DNA of 64,000 nucleotides from NCBI RefSeq assembly GCF_003149045.1, contig NZ_QGDU01000007.1, positions 1 through 64,000 on the forward strand. Reading direction: 5' to 3'. Below are positions 17,465 through 26,879 of this stretch, one piece after another (position 1 is the stretch's first letter; each line of letters begins with the position of its first letter). Position numbers and translations under genes: made by a program. Source of the DNA: Fibrobacter sp. UWR4 (lineage in GTDB: Bacteria > Fibrobacterota > Fibrobacteria > Fibrobacterales > Fibrobacteraceae). A model generated the notes under the pieces. That model did not search any database. It was not told the origin of the DNA and saw only the letters and a program-made list of their open reading frames with translations.

Positions 17465-17972
17465 TGTCGAACTGACTTCGCAGTTCGATCTGGCGTTACC
17501 TAGGATACAAAAAGAGGCCCCACAAGGGGTGCCTTTCTCGTATGCGGGGGTAGCCAGATTGTTCTCGTCGCTACTCGTCTTCGACGAGCGACTCGAACCC
17601 TTCGGGCTTGGGCTGATGCCCAAGCTCAAAAATTGCCATACGCACTCACTTCGTTTCGTGCATTGGTAATTTTTGTCGAACTGACTTCGCAGTTCGATCT
17701 GGCGTTACCTAGGATACAAAAAGAGGCCCCACAAGGGGGTCTCTGTCAAACCTTCGGCTCGCGGGGTTGCCAGATTGCTGCGCAAGGCAATACGGCAAAG
17801 CCGAGCCTTGCTTGCCCTGGCGGGCTCCGGCCTACGACCGGAGCGCAATATTTTCCCTTACGCACTCATTTCATTCGTGCATATGAAAAATATTGTCGAA
17901 CTTTCAGTTCGATCTGGCCCATCCTGAATACACAAATAAGGCCACCCCCTTTATGGGGGTGACCTTATTTGT
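17465..17972. repeat. Three-unit repeat with tRNA-Pro 3' ends, hairpins and terminators
   Basis: Units begin at 17465, 17674 and 17894. Each has a hairpin TCGAACTG..CAGTTCGA (shorter in unit 3), the word ATCTGGC, a GGCCCC-ACAAGGGG or GGCCACCCCC hairpin that reads as a terminator on the minus strand, and then a copy of the tRNA-Pro 3' end, CGGGGnTnGCCAGATT (17544-17560, 17761-17776, and the real gene at 17975). The first two units share about 65 identical bases. No protein gene fits. They look like decayed tRNA genes or attachment-site remnants. Confidence 0.7.
17932..17972 (-). terminator. Terminator of the tRNA-Pro transcript
   Basis: An 18-pair stem (ACAAATAAGG-CACCCCC and mirror, one G-T pair) with loop ATAAA starts two bases after the tRNA-Pro 3' end. 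Confidence 0.7.
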
Positions 17973-17973
17973 A

Positions 17974-18047
17974 TCGGGGTAGCCAGATTCGAACTGACGA
18001 CATTCTGCTCCCAAAGCAGACGCTCTACCAGGCTGAGCTACACCCCG
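17974..18047 (-). tRNA. tRNA-Pro (anticodon TGG)
   Basis: Cloverleaf with acceptor CGGGGTG/TACCCCG, D-arm GCTCAGCCTGGTAGAGC, anticodon stem TCTGC/GCAGA with loop TTTGGGA (anticodon TGG), and T-arm with GTTCGAATC. The discriminator is A; CCA is not encoded. Confidence 0.95.
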
Positions 18048-18094
18048 ATTTTTAAAGAAAAGACCGATTCCGATTACTCGAAACCGGCCTTTCC

Positions 18095-18167
18095 TGAGCT
18101 ATGAAGGACTCGAACCTTCGACCCACGCCTTAAAAGGGCGTTGCTCTACCAACTGAGCTAATAGCCC
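18095..18167 (-). tRNA. tRNA-Lys (anticodon TTT)
   Basis: Acceptor GGGCTAT/ATAGCTC, D-arm GCTCAGTTGGTAGAGC, anticodon loop CTTTTAA inside ACGCC/GGCGT (anticodon TTT), T-arm GGTTCGAGTCC. CCA is not encoded. It lies 47 bases upstream of tRNA-Pro and is probably transcribed with it. Confidence 0.95.
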
Positions 18168-18293
18168 GAGTGAGACCAAATATACTAAAGGTCGCCTGTT
18201 TTGTAAAGGCAAAACTGGGATTTTACACAAAATAGTGGTTTTTATAAATACGAAACGTACATTCTTGACGTACAAATTTTTTAAATTTGGATT

Positions 18294-19304
18294 ATGCCGT
18301 TTAAGATTTCCAAGAGCGCTTTGTTAGCAGGTCTACTGTTGCCTACTGCAGGTATGGCCTATTTTACACAGAACGACGCTGGACGTGAAGTTTTTTCCTT
18401 CATGAATACTTTTGACGGCCCCCGCAACACGGCTTTGGAAAAGGCTGCGGGCGCACTTTTCACTTCAGATCCCACCATTGCCTTGGTAAACCCTGCTAGC
18501 TTGATAATGCCCGAGGGCAAGAATCATATGGCAGAAGCACATTGGCAGACAGGGGATTTTGCAGACAACCAGGGAAGCCTGTCCTATACCGGACATTACC
18601 AGAAGTACATTCTACAGTTAGGCTACAACTGGTTGGACTACGGGACTATTGAAGGTTATGACGATTACGGCGACGCTACAGGCAAGGACTACAATCCGTT
18701 CAGCCAGTTGATTACCGCAACGATCGCCTTCCCCATGAAGCATTTTAGCTTCGGTGCCACCATCAAGTTCGCAACGGACAATCTTGCGGATGACGAAGGT
18801 GCAAGAACAGCCATGGGCGCCGCTTTTGACTGGGGTATTACCTGGCAGTCCGAAAGCAAGTTGTTCGGACTTGCTCTGGCAGCCCGAGATTTCGGCTGTT
18901 TGCTCCGCGACTATGTGGATGATGACGAAAACCAGTATTATCCCATGTCCCAGACTTTTATTTTCAGCGGTTATATGCGTGCTAGGGCGATTCCTCGTCT
19001 GACTCTTTTTGCCGCCGCCGAATTCCCACGCTTTGCAGAACCGTTCCTGAACCTGGCTGGCGAATATAACCTGGGCAAAAGTTTCTTTGTCCGTCTCGGA
19101 TTCTCTAGAACCTGGCTGGACTTGTATCGCGACGCTTTGGAACTGATGGCATCCGAGAACCGCCCGGATGAGACCAACCGGGCACACATGCTGAGCGCAG
19201 GTCTAGGTTACATCCACCCGCTTTTCTCTGTGGATTACAGTTTCTCCTACTTAGCACAAGGTCTAGGCCAGGAACATCGCCTCGGCATTAGGTTCAACTT
19301 CTAA
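18294..19304 (+). CDS. PorV/PorQ-like outer-membrane beta-barrel
   Basis: Signal peptide (cut after GMA near residue 22), then the PorV/PorQ-like opening pattern with a FLEKAAG-like turn, TSDPTIALVNPASL, and many amphipathic strands; it ends in RLGIRFNF, with the terminal Phe of barrel proteins. Members of this family shuttle or anchor type IX cargo or carry lipids, and the window has type IX-like cargo genes. There is no ribosome site; TAAATTTG ends 4 bases before the ATG. Its stop TAA overlaps the ATG of the next gene by one base, so the two are coupled. Length 336. Confidence 0.75.
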   Translation: MPFKISKSALLAGLLLPTAGMAYFTQNDAGREVFSFMNTFDGPRNTALEKAAGALFTSDPTIALVNPASLIMPEGKNHMAEAHWQTGDFADNQGSLSYTGHYQKYILQLGYNWLDYGTIEGYDDYGDATGKDYNPFSQLITATIAFPMKHFSFGATIKFATDNLADDEGARTAMGAAFDWGITWQSESKLFGLALAARDFGCLLRDYVDDDENQYYPMSQTFIFSGYMRARAIPRLTLFAAAEFPRFAEPFLNLAGEYNLGKSFFVRLGFSRTWLDLYRDALELMASENRPDETNRAHMLSAGLGYIHPLFSVDYSFSYLAQGLGQEHRLGIRFNF

Positions 19305-20065
19305 TGAGACAGTTCGACGTTTTCGTTTTTGACAACACAAGCGAATTCGATTCCTGGCAGCCCACTTTCGAAGATCCCGCCTTGGGATGGTTCCACACCA
19401 AAGACTGGAACAAGGACCTTAACGAGCTGGAAGCAGAATGGATTGTCTTTGCACATCCGTCCATCAACATCGACAGGGAATTTCTCAACGAACTTGCCAT
19501 AGAAACGGATAGTTTCCCCATGGTGGACGCATTCGCCCCCCGCGTGAAATCCAACGGACATTTTTACGGTGGACTACTCATTGACGGCTCCAGAGGATTC
19601 TCCCCCATTTCCGAACTGGAAGAACTGCGTTACGTGGCGGGACCTAATCCGCTCATTGGAGTTTTCTCCCGAAGGATTATCCAGCGCACAGGACTGTTCG
19701 ATCAGGATTTGCCTGAAAGCCTGAGACTTCTGGATTACAGTTTGCGCATGGCTCATGCCGGAGGAAAGATGTTCAGCGTGCCTTACCTGGTGGCAAAGGC
19801 CTTTGACGAAAAGATTGACGAAAACTTGCAGTGCAAACTGGACGGGACTTTCTTGAACCAGGGTTCCATGGCAAAGGAACTCTGGCCAGTCATGTATAAG
19901 AATATGCAGCATGGCACCACGCTCTCGTATACCATGAGGCATCCCACGACCATGGGAATGTTCATCAAAACATCGCAGGAACTTGACGAAAAGAGAAATA
20001 AGGCAGTGCTGCTTTCAAAGCTCTCGGAAAAACACCTAAACGCCATTTCCGTCAAGAAGAAGTAA
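19304..20065 (+). CDS. Glycosyltransferase-like protein (GT2-like fragment fold)
   Basis: Cytoplasmic protein of 253 residues. The block RTGLFDQDLPESLRLLDYSLRMAHAGGKMFSVPYLV (split over residues 125-165) matches the C-terminal half of GT-A family 2 enzymes, where FDE.. and D.SLR motifs place the acceptor. The usual N-terminal nucleotide-sugar strand with the DxD motif is not obvious, though EAEWIVFAHPSINID may replace it. Coupled by a one-base overlap to the barrel gene upstream. It could modify surface proteins or glycans; activity is uncertain. Confidence 0.55.
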   Translation: MRQFDVFVFDNTSEFDSWQPTFEDPALGWFHTKDWNKDLNELEAEWIVFAHPSINIDREFLNELAIETDSFPMVDAFAPRVKSNGHFYGGLLIDGSRGFSPISELEELRYVAGPNPLIGVFSRRIIQRTGLFDQDLPESLRLLDYSLRMAHAGGKMFSVPYLVAKAFDEKIDENLQCKLDGTFLNQGSMAKELWPVMYKNMQHGTTLSYTMRHPTTMGMFIKTSQELDEKRNKAVLLSKLSEKHLNAISVKKK

Positions 20066-20124
20066 TTCTAATTGAACTGCCCGCTGACCTGCATCAGCAT
20101 GACCGCAAATTGTCAGTATGGCTA

Positions 20125-20556
20125 TTAAAAGAAAATCCAGACGGCAATCCAGAAGACCATCAGACAGAATTCCATTTCCTTTGAAATTCTAGAAAGGAAC
20201 GAACTGCCCAGAGCCAATCCCAAAATTGCAATCAGTCGTGTCCAGGCAAAATCTTCACCCCTGTAATACAGAGAGATATTTCCAAACAATTCAATCCACA
20301 GCCAGAAAATCTGGGCAAGAACCACATAGACCCTGCGGGATTTCCGGAGCGCCGTGGTAGAGAAGCAAAGACAGAGTGCCAACAGGCGGAACGGATAGTA
20401 CTCCACATCTCCTGCGGCTGCAGAATAGGCTACAAACAGCAAGAGGGATACCGCAAGGACCATTCCATTGCGATACAAACCTGAACCTGGTCGCCACAGG
20501 TAATAGGCACATCCCAGGGCCAGCAGACAGCCAAGTGCATTCAGCAGAGGAATCAT
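20125..20556 (-). CDS. Small membrane subunit of the NrfD/alternative complex III-like operon
   Basis: A 143-residue inner-membrane protein with about five hydrophobic helices and no haem motif. Its start overlaps the end of the NrfD-cytochrome c gene by 4 bases, so it is the last gene of the five-gene redox operon. By position it may replace the small membrane subunits (ActF-like) of alternative complex III, but I see no clear sequence match. Confidence 0.55.
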   Translation of the reverse strand: MIPLLNALGCLLALGCAYYLWRPGSGLYRNGMVLAVSLLLFVAYSAAAGDVEYYPFRLLALCLCFSTTALRKSRRVYVVLAQIFWLWIELFGNISLYYRGEDFAWTRLIAILGLALGSSFLSRISKEMEFCLMVFWIAVWIFF

Positions 20557-22280
20557 TCCGAGACCTCCTTCGCCAGGCTTCGCATATACTGGACTAGCCC
20601 TCGGATTTCATCTTCCGTGAGACGATCTCCGTAAGGATTCATATTGGCACGGCCCTTGGCAACAACCTGATAGAGAGAGTCTTCTCCTAAAGAATCAAGA
20701 CGATCCAAAGTCAAAGCAGTAGGCACCGGATAGAACTCACGGACGAACTTTTCATTCAGCCTACCGTCGGTTCCATGGCAGGAGGAACAGCGGGAATTCC
20801 ATAGAAGTGCGGAAGATTCCCGAGTGACACTTCCCTGCATAAAGGAGTCTTGAATCCTTACCGCAGAAACTTTCTCTTCCGAAGGTTTTGTTGGAATACC
20901 AGCATAGAAGATCCCGACGACGCCACCCAAAAGAAGGGCACCGATTGCAACCATAAGAAGTTTCTTCCAGGAACCAACCCGAAGTTCAAAAGACACTTCC
21001 ATCCAAATAGAGAGTCCTGCAACCAGGGCAATCATGGGATAAGTCAAAGGCAACAAATTTACCAGTTCCAAGTTGCTATCGGGAAGACTCAAGCACCAAA
21101 TACAGAACAGGATAGTCAAAAGAACTCCAAAGAGAACAGGCAAGCGAAGGACCCGGAATTCAGTCGATGAGAACGGCAGAATATAGCCTTCCTTCACATG
21201 ATTTGCAGATTCCGTACGGGACACATCCGCTTCCATTTCACTTCCATCCATTTCACCAAAATAGGTGTTGTAATCTTCCATGAACCGCCCTACATAATGG
21301 CGCAGCCCATAGAACAGCAACATGAAGAGTCCGATGGAGAAGGAAATGAGGCCGTAATCCACCCACCCAAGATGCGCACCCACATTTTCAAATGAAGGCG
21401 AAACAAGATAAAGGCGCTCCAGGAAAAGTCCCGTCAAAATGGAGAGACTGACCGCCAGGCGACCACGACGAGTATCACGAACAAAGGCAACCCAATAAAG
21501 TTGAGGAAGCACTCCCGCACAGACAAAAGTCCAAGCAAAGAACTCATCTTTCGCCAGGAAGTCCCAAAGCCAGATAATGCAGATGATCCAGGAGGAAACC
21601 ATCATCAAACGTTCCAGCATGCGAACACGGAAACCCTCTGCACACAGGAGCGCATTTACCAGGGCAAGTCCCGAATAGATTGCCCCCACCACAAAGTACA
21701 CAGGGAAGAAAGCCCCCTGCCAGGAAGGAACGAAGGTGGTCGCAAAATCCAGGCTTACAACAGAATGAACCCACAAGACCAGAGGCAGCAACAACCAGGC
21801 CAGAGGCTTACGGATTTTTTCCAATGCGGGCTTTTTCTGGGAAGAAAGATGATTCTGGAAGAAGAGCACCGAGAGAATGCCGTAAACAGCGATGCAGCAG
21901 AAATCCCATACCAGCGGGGAACCTGCATTGGGGAATATCCCTCGCCCATCCATAAAGGGAGCCACCATGTAGAAGTTTTCAAGAACCCCCAGATGAATCA
22001 AGGGGAACGTCATGGCAAGGCAAAGGCTGCATAAGGTGGAAAGTTCCGCAAGCATTGCCGTGCGTCGATCCAGGCGGACCTTCAGTGCAAGGAAAATGGC
22101 CGAAAGCAAAGTTCCTGCATGGGCAAGTCCAATCCAGAAAACAAAAAGCGCAATGGGGGTTCCCCAGAAGGTACGGCCATCCGTATACCAGCTTTCAGGA
22201 CCTTCGTAAATGGAAAGTCCCAAGGCACCAAGGCCAGGCAGGAGCAGCGCCAAACCGATCAGTCTTAGAACCTTCAGCAT
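20553..22280 (-). CDS. NrfD/ActC-type quinol-oxidising membrane subunit fused to a cytochrome c
   Basis: Membrane anchor that would exchange electrons with the quinone pool. Residues 1-330 match the ActC/NrfD family: FWIGLAHAGTLLSAI, MTFPLIHLG, HSVVSLDFATTFVPSW, FFPVYFVVGAIYSG. Residues 370-460 add further helices, like an ActD-type part. A class I cytochrome c domain follows with CSSCHG at 498-503 and a possible Met ligand in RANMNPYG. The fusion merges three roles that are separate proteins in classical alternative complex III. It overlaps the Fe-S gene by one base (TAATG) and the last gene by four. Confidence 0.8.
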   Translation of the reverse strand: MLKVLRLIGLALLLPGLGALGLSIYEGPESWYTDGRTFWGTPIALFVFWIGLAHAGTLLSAIFLALKVRLDRRTAMLAELSTLCSLCLAMTFPLIHLGVLENFYMVAPFMDGRGIFPNAGSPLVWDFCCIAVYGILSVLFFQNHLSSQKKPALEKIRKPLAWLLLPLVLWVHSVVSLDFATTFVPSWQGAFFPVYFVVGAIYSGLALVNALLCAEGFRVRMLERLMMVSSWIICIIWLWDFLAKDEFFAWTFVCAGVLPQLYWVAFVRDTRRGRLAVSLSILTGLFLERLYLVSPSFENVGAHLGWVDYGLISFSIGLFMLLFYGLRHYVGRFMEDYNTYFGEMDGSEMEADVSRTESANHVKEGYILPFSSTEFRVLRLPVLFGVLLTILFCIWCLSLPDSNLELVNLLPLTYPMIALVAGLSIWMEVSFELRVGSWKKLLMVAIGALLLGGVVGIFYAGIPTKPSEEKVSAVRIQDSFMQGSVTRESSALLWNSRCSSCHGTDGRLNEKFVREFYPVPTALTLDRLDSLGEDSLYQVVAKGRANMNPYGDRLTEDEIRGLVQYMRSLAKEVSE

Positions 22281-23176
22281 TAACGACGCTCCATAATGAA
22301 AAGAACGGAAGGATCAAAGCCAGCAAGACTCTTGGGCGCATAAAGGGTACGGCCAGCAACTGCCTTGACCAAGGGAGATTCCTTATCCAGCCAGTTCCCG
22401 AATATAATCGCCTTCTTGGGGCAAGCTTCTGCACAGGCGGTTTTTACCCCACGACCTCGCCATTCCTCTGCCTTCAGGGAAACGGCCTGTTCCGTCTTGA
22501 AACGCAGGCGGTCATCCTGTAGGCGGTGGAGACAGAGGGAACACTTTTCCATGACGCCCTTGTCACGGGTGGGAACCTTGGAATTGAAAACTCTACTCAA
22601 TCCCAAAGCCTTACTGTCGTGGAAGTTAAACTTTCGAGCCTGCACGGGACAGTTTGCACCGCAAAATCTGGACCCCGTACAACGCTTGTACATCATGGTG
22701 CTGAGACCATCTTCACTATGGCTTGCAGCCCCCGTAGGGCAAACTTTTTCGCAGGGCGCGTTCCCGCAGTGGGCACACATGAAAGGAGCGTTCCCCCGCA
22801 TTTCGATCCAGTGCATAAATCGACCCCGGGCAGCATCCTCATCGGGAACCAGGGGGACGTTGTTTTCCTTATTGCAGGCAAGGATACACTTGCCGCATCC
22901 ATCGCAGGCGTTCAAGTCAATGACCATGCCAAAACGATTCCTGCCCATCTTCCCCCTCACGGGTAGTTCCTTAGGGAAGGGCACCGGAACCAAATCCAGA
23001 TCCTTACGGCTCATGGACATTGCCAGACGGACTTCATCTTCAAATTTTTTCACATCCGGCGAGCCACTTAATACATCCGACAATTCGGACAATGCATTCT
23101 TGCGGCAACCGAAAAGAAGACCGGCTACGGCCATCAGGGAACAGGACTTGATGAAATCACGACGATTCATTGCCAT
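22280..23176 (-). CDS. Four-cluster Fe-S subunit with Tat signal (ActB2/NrfC-like)
   Basis: Periplasmic electron-transfer subunit. The N-terminus has the twin-arginine signal MNRRDFIKSC followed by a lipobox-like LLFGC. Four ferredoxin-type cysteine groups follow: CDGCGKC..C, CAHCGNAPCEKVC, CTGSRFCGANC, and CSLC...ACAEAC, the layout of NrfC/PsrB and of the C-terminal half of ActB. The molybdopterin-like half of ActB is missing. AGG 7 bases before the ATG at 23176 sets the start. It sits between the pentahaem and the NrfD-type genes, so it probably hands electrons from quinol to the haems. Confidence 0.85.
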   Translation of the reverse strand: MAMNRRDFIKSCSLMAVAGLLFGCRKNALSELSDVLSGSPDVKKFEDEVRLAMSMSRKDLDLVPVPFPKELPVRGKMGRNRFGMVIDLNACDGCGKCILACNKENNVPLVPDEDAARGRFMHWIEMRGNAPFMCAHCGNAPCEKVCPTGAASHSEDGLSTMMYKRCTGSRFCGANCPVQARKFNFHDSKALGLSRVFNSKVPTRDKGVMEKCSLCLHRLQDDRLRFKTEQAVSLKAEEWRGRGVKTACAEACPKKAIIFGNWLDKESPLVKAVAGRTLYAPKSLAGFDPSVLFIMERR

Positions 23177-23184
23177 AAATATAC

Positions 23185-23727
23185 CTAGCGATGGCAGGAG
23201 GCGCAATTCGTTGACGCCGGCTTGTAACCCATATCTGCGTTCGTTTCGCCACGATGACACTGAAGGCAGGTCTTCATATCGAACTTTTCACCGCCATAGA
23301 TGTTTTTAGAAACATCCCCATGGCAACTCGAACAATTTACCCCGGCGGCGGCATGGACCCCATGATGGAACACCACATGGTCCGGCAAATTGGATTTTCT
23401 GGACCAAGGCTTTTCTGGAGCCCGTGCCAATGCAGAATCCAAGGTTTCAATTCCCGGATTTTCCGTCAGAGGAAGACGATGGCAATCCATGCAATCCTTC
23501 TTGGATGGAAAATAAGCTTTCGCCTGGGAACGACTTCCCGAATGGCAGGACGCGCAATCCAGACCGATAGAATCCCCATGGAGAGAATGGTCGAAAGGGA
23601 CACCCGCAGAAATACTTCCGCCCGAATTAGAAAGACCCGCACGGAAAGGTTCCGCCCCACGTCCCACCAAAAAGTCCGCCAGGAAAAAAGCAAACACCAG
23701 GGAGAAAAGCGCCACAAGAAATTTCAC
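23185..23727 (-). CDS. Pentahaem cytochrome c (ActA/NrfB-like)
   Basis: Secreted or membrane-anchored multihaem protein of 180 residues. An uncleaved-looking N-terminal helix (FLVALFSLVFAFFLADFL) is followed by five CxxCH motifs: CASCH, CMDCH, CSSCH, CLQCH, CASCH, and by extra histidines (DHSLH, FHHGVH) typical of bis-His haem ligation. It starts with GTG at 23727, four bases inside the previous gene (GTGA), with GGGGAGG 6 bases upstream. Five haems match ActA of alternative complex III and NrfB. Confidence 0.85.
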   Translation of the reverse strand: MKFLVALFSLVFAFFLADFLVGRGAEPFRAGLSNSGGSISAGVPFDHSLHGDSIGLDCASCHSGSRSQAKAYFPSKKDCMDCHRLPLTENPGIETLDSALARAPEKPWSRKSNLPDHVVFHHGVHAAAGVNCSSCHGDVSKNIYGGEKFDMKTCLQCHRGETNADMGYKPASTNCASCHR

Positions 23728-24095
23728 TTGGGCCTCCCCGGATCCTCTGGATTTTGAAGAATGAAAAGCAGCCAGGCCGTCATCATCCTGGCCTGGGTTT
23801 CCGTCAGGGGAGTAATATCCATGGCAGGCCATTCATCGGGATGCTTCGGCGTCGGATGCATCAAGTACTTGACCATTTCCTCCGGATGGTCCACATACTG
23901 CTGGACATTGTCCCTCATGGGAGGAGCAGCAAACTTTCGGGCCCAACGATGGCAACCCTTACATTCATTCTGGAAAAATTCCTGGGCATCCGTTTTCAGT
24001 TCCGGAGTAACGGCAGGAAGCGTAAAAATGTCCAGCGCAAACAACGCACTGGCCAACGCCATAACCGCCAAAAAAATCCTTAACCGAATACCCAT
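23724..24095 (-). CDS. Monohaem cytochrome c, first gene of the redox operon
   Basis: A 123-residue secreted protein: signal or anchor helix at residues 5-22, one haem site CKGCHRW near residues 45-51, and a Met-rich C-terminus (MRDN, MVKYLMHP, RMMTAW) offering an axial ligand, as in ActE-like or small class I cytochromes. It is probably the mobile or terminal haem subunit. TATATT lies 10 bases before the ATG. The 38-base gap to the divergent mntP gene must hold both promoters. Confidence 0.8.
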   Translation of the reverse strand: MGIRLRIFLAVMALASALFALDIFTLPAVTPELKTDAQEFFQNECKGCHRWARKFAAPPMRDNVQQYVDHPEEMVKYLMHPTPKHPDEWPAMDITPLTETQARMMTAWLLFILQNPEDPGRPK

Positions 24096-24133
24096 CGTAA
24101 AGTGAAATATACCATTTTTCTATCTTTTGTCTT

Positions 24134-24691
24134 ATGGGAATTATTGAAATCATCATTATCGCCATCGTAGAAGCAATGGACTGTTTCGCCGTGGCAATTG
24201 CAACAGGTCTTAGCAAGTCCGACATTCCCTACTCCAGGGCAATGCTTCAATCGGTGTCCTTTGGCGTTTTCCAAGGCGGAATGACATTGCTTGGATATTT
24301 TCTTGGAAACTTTGCAGAACAGTGGTTCGAGTCCATCGGCACCCCCATCGCCTGCGCCATCCTCTGCATTTTGGGCGGCCGCATGATCTGGGGAGCCGTC
24401 CGTGGAGGCGATGAAGAAGCTGCAAAAACCAGCACCAGGAACCTTTCCATCGCAAACATCCTTTTGATGTCCGTCGCCACAAGCATTGACGCCTTTGCCG
24501 TAGGAATTTCCTTCGCATTCATCAATGCAGACATGGTGACCGCCACTTCCGCCATCGCAATCGCAAGCTTTGTCATGGGCGTCATCGGTTACGAAATCGG
24601 TCGTCGCGCCGCAAAACAGTTCAAGACGAAAATTCCCGAAATCATTGCAGGAATCATTCTGATTGGCATTGGGATCAAGATGTTCTTTTAG
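24134..24691 (+). CDS. mntP: Manganese efflux pump
   Basis: Inner-membrane Mn(II) exporter of the MntP/YebN family, 185 residues in two repeats of three helices. The repeat marks are AIVEAMDCFAVAIATGL near residues 9-25 and SVATSIDAFAVGISFAF near 115-131, each with the conserved Asp. No ribosome site; TATCTT lies 7 bases before the ATG. No yybP-ykoY-type riboswitch can fit in the 38-base upstream gap. ligA follows 24 bases downstream. Confidence 0.93.
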   Translation: MGIIEIIIIAIVEAMDCFAVAIATGLSKSDIPYSRAMLQSVSFGVFQGGMTLLGYFLGNFAEQWFESIGTPIACAILCILGGRMIWGAVRGGDEEAAKTSTRNLSIANILLMSVATSIDAFAVGISFAFINADMVTATSAIAIASFVMGVIGYEIGRRAAKQFKTKIPEIIAGIILIGIGIKMFF

Positions 24692-26821
<2,130 letters not shown>

Positions 26822-26834
26822 GAAATTTCATCCC

Positions 26835-26871
26835 GGATTCTATCGGACCCAAAGGGTCCTCCAGAATGACG
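26835..26871. repeat. Palindromic repeat between convergent genes
   Basis: Nested inverted repeat: outer ATTCT/AGAAT and inner GGACCC/GGGTCC around AAA, ending AGAATGAC. It shares the GGAT(C/T)..AGAATGAC ends with the repeats at 49193 and 49647, so it belongs to one dispersed family, and it may act as a terminator here. Confidence 0.65.
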
Positions 26872-26879
26872 TAAGAAAA

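Noticed and set aside
24096-24133. Manganese riboswitch for mntP
   Set aside because: The 38-base gap is too short to hold a yybP-ykoY-type aptamer.
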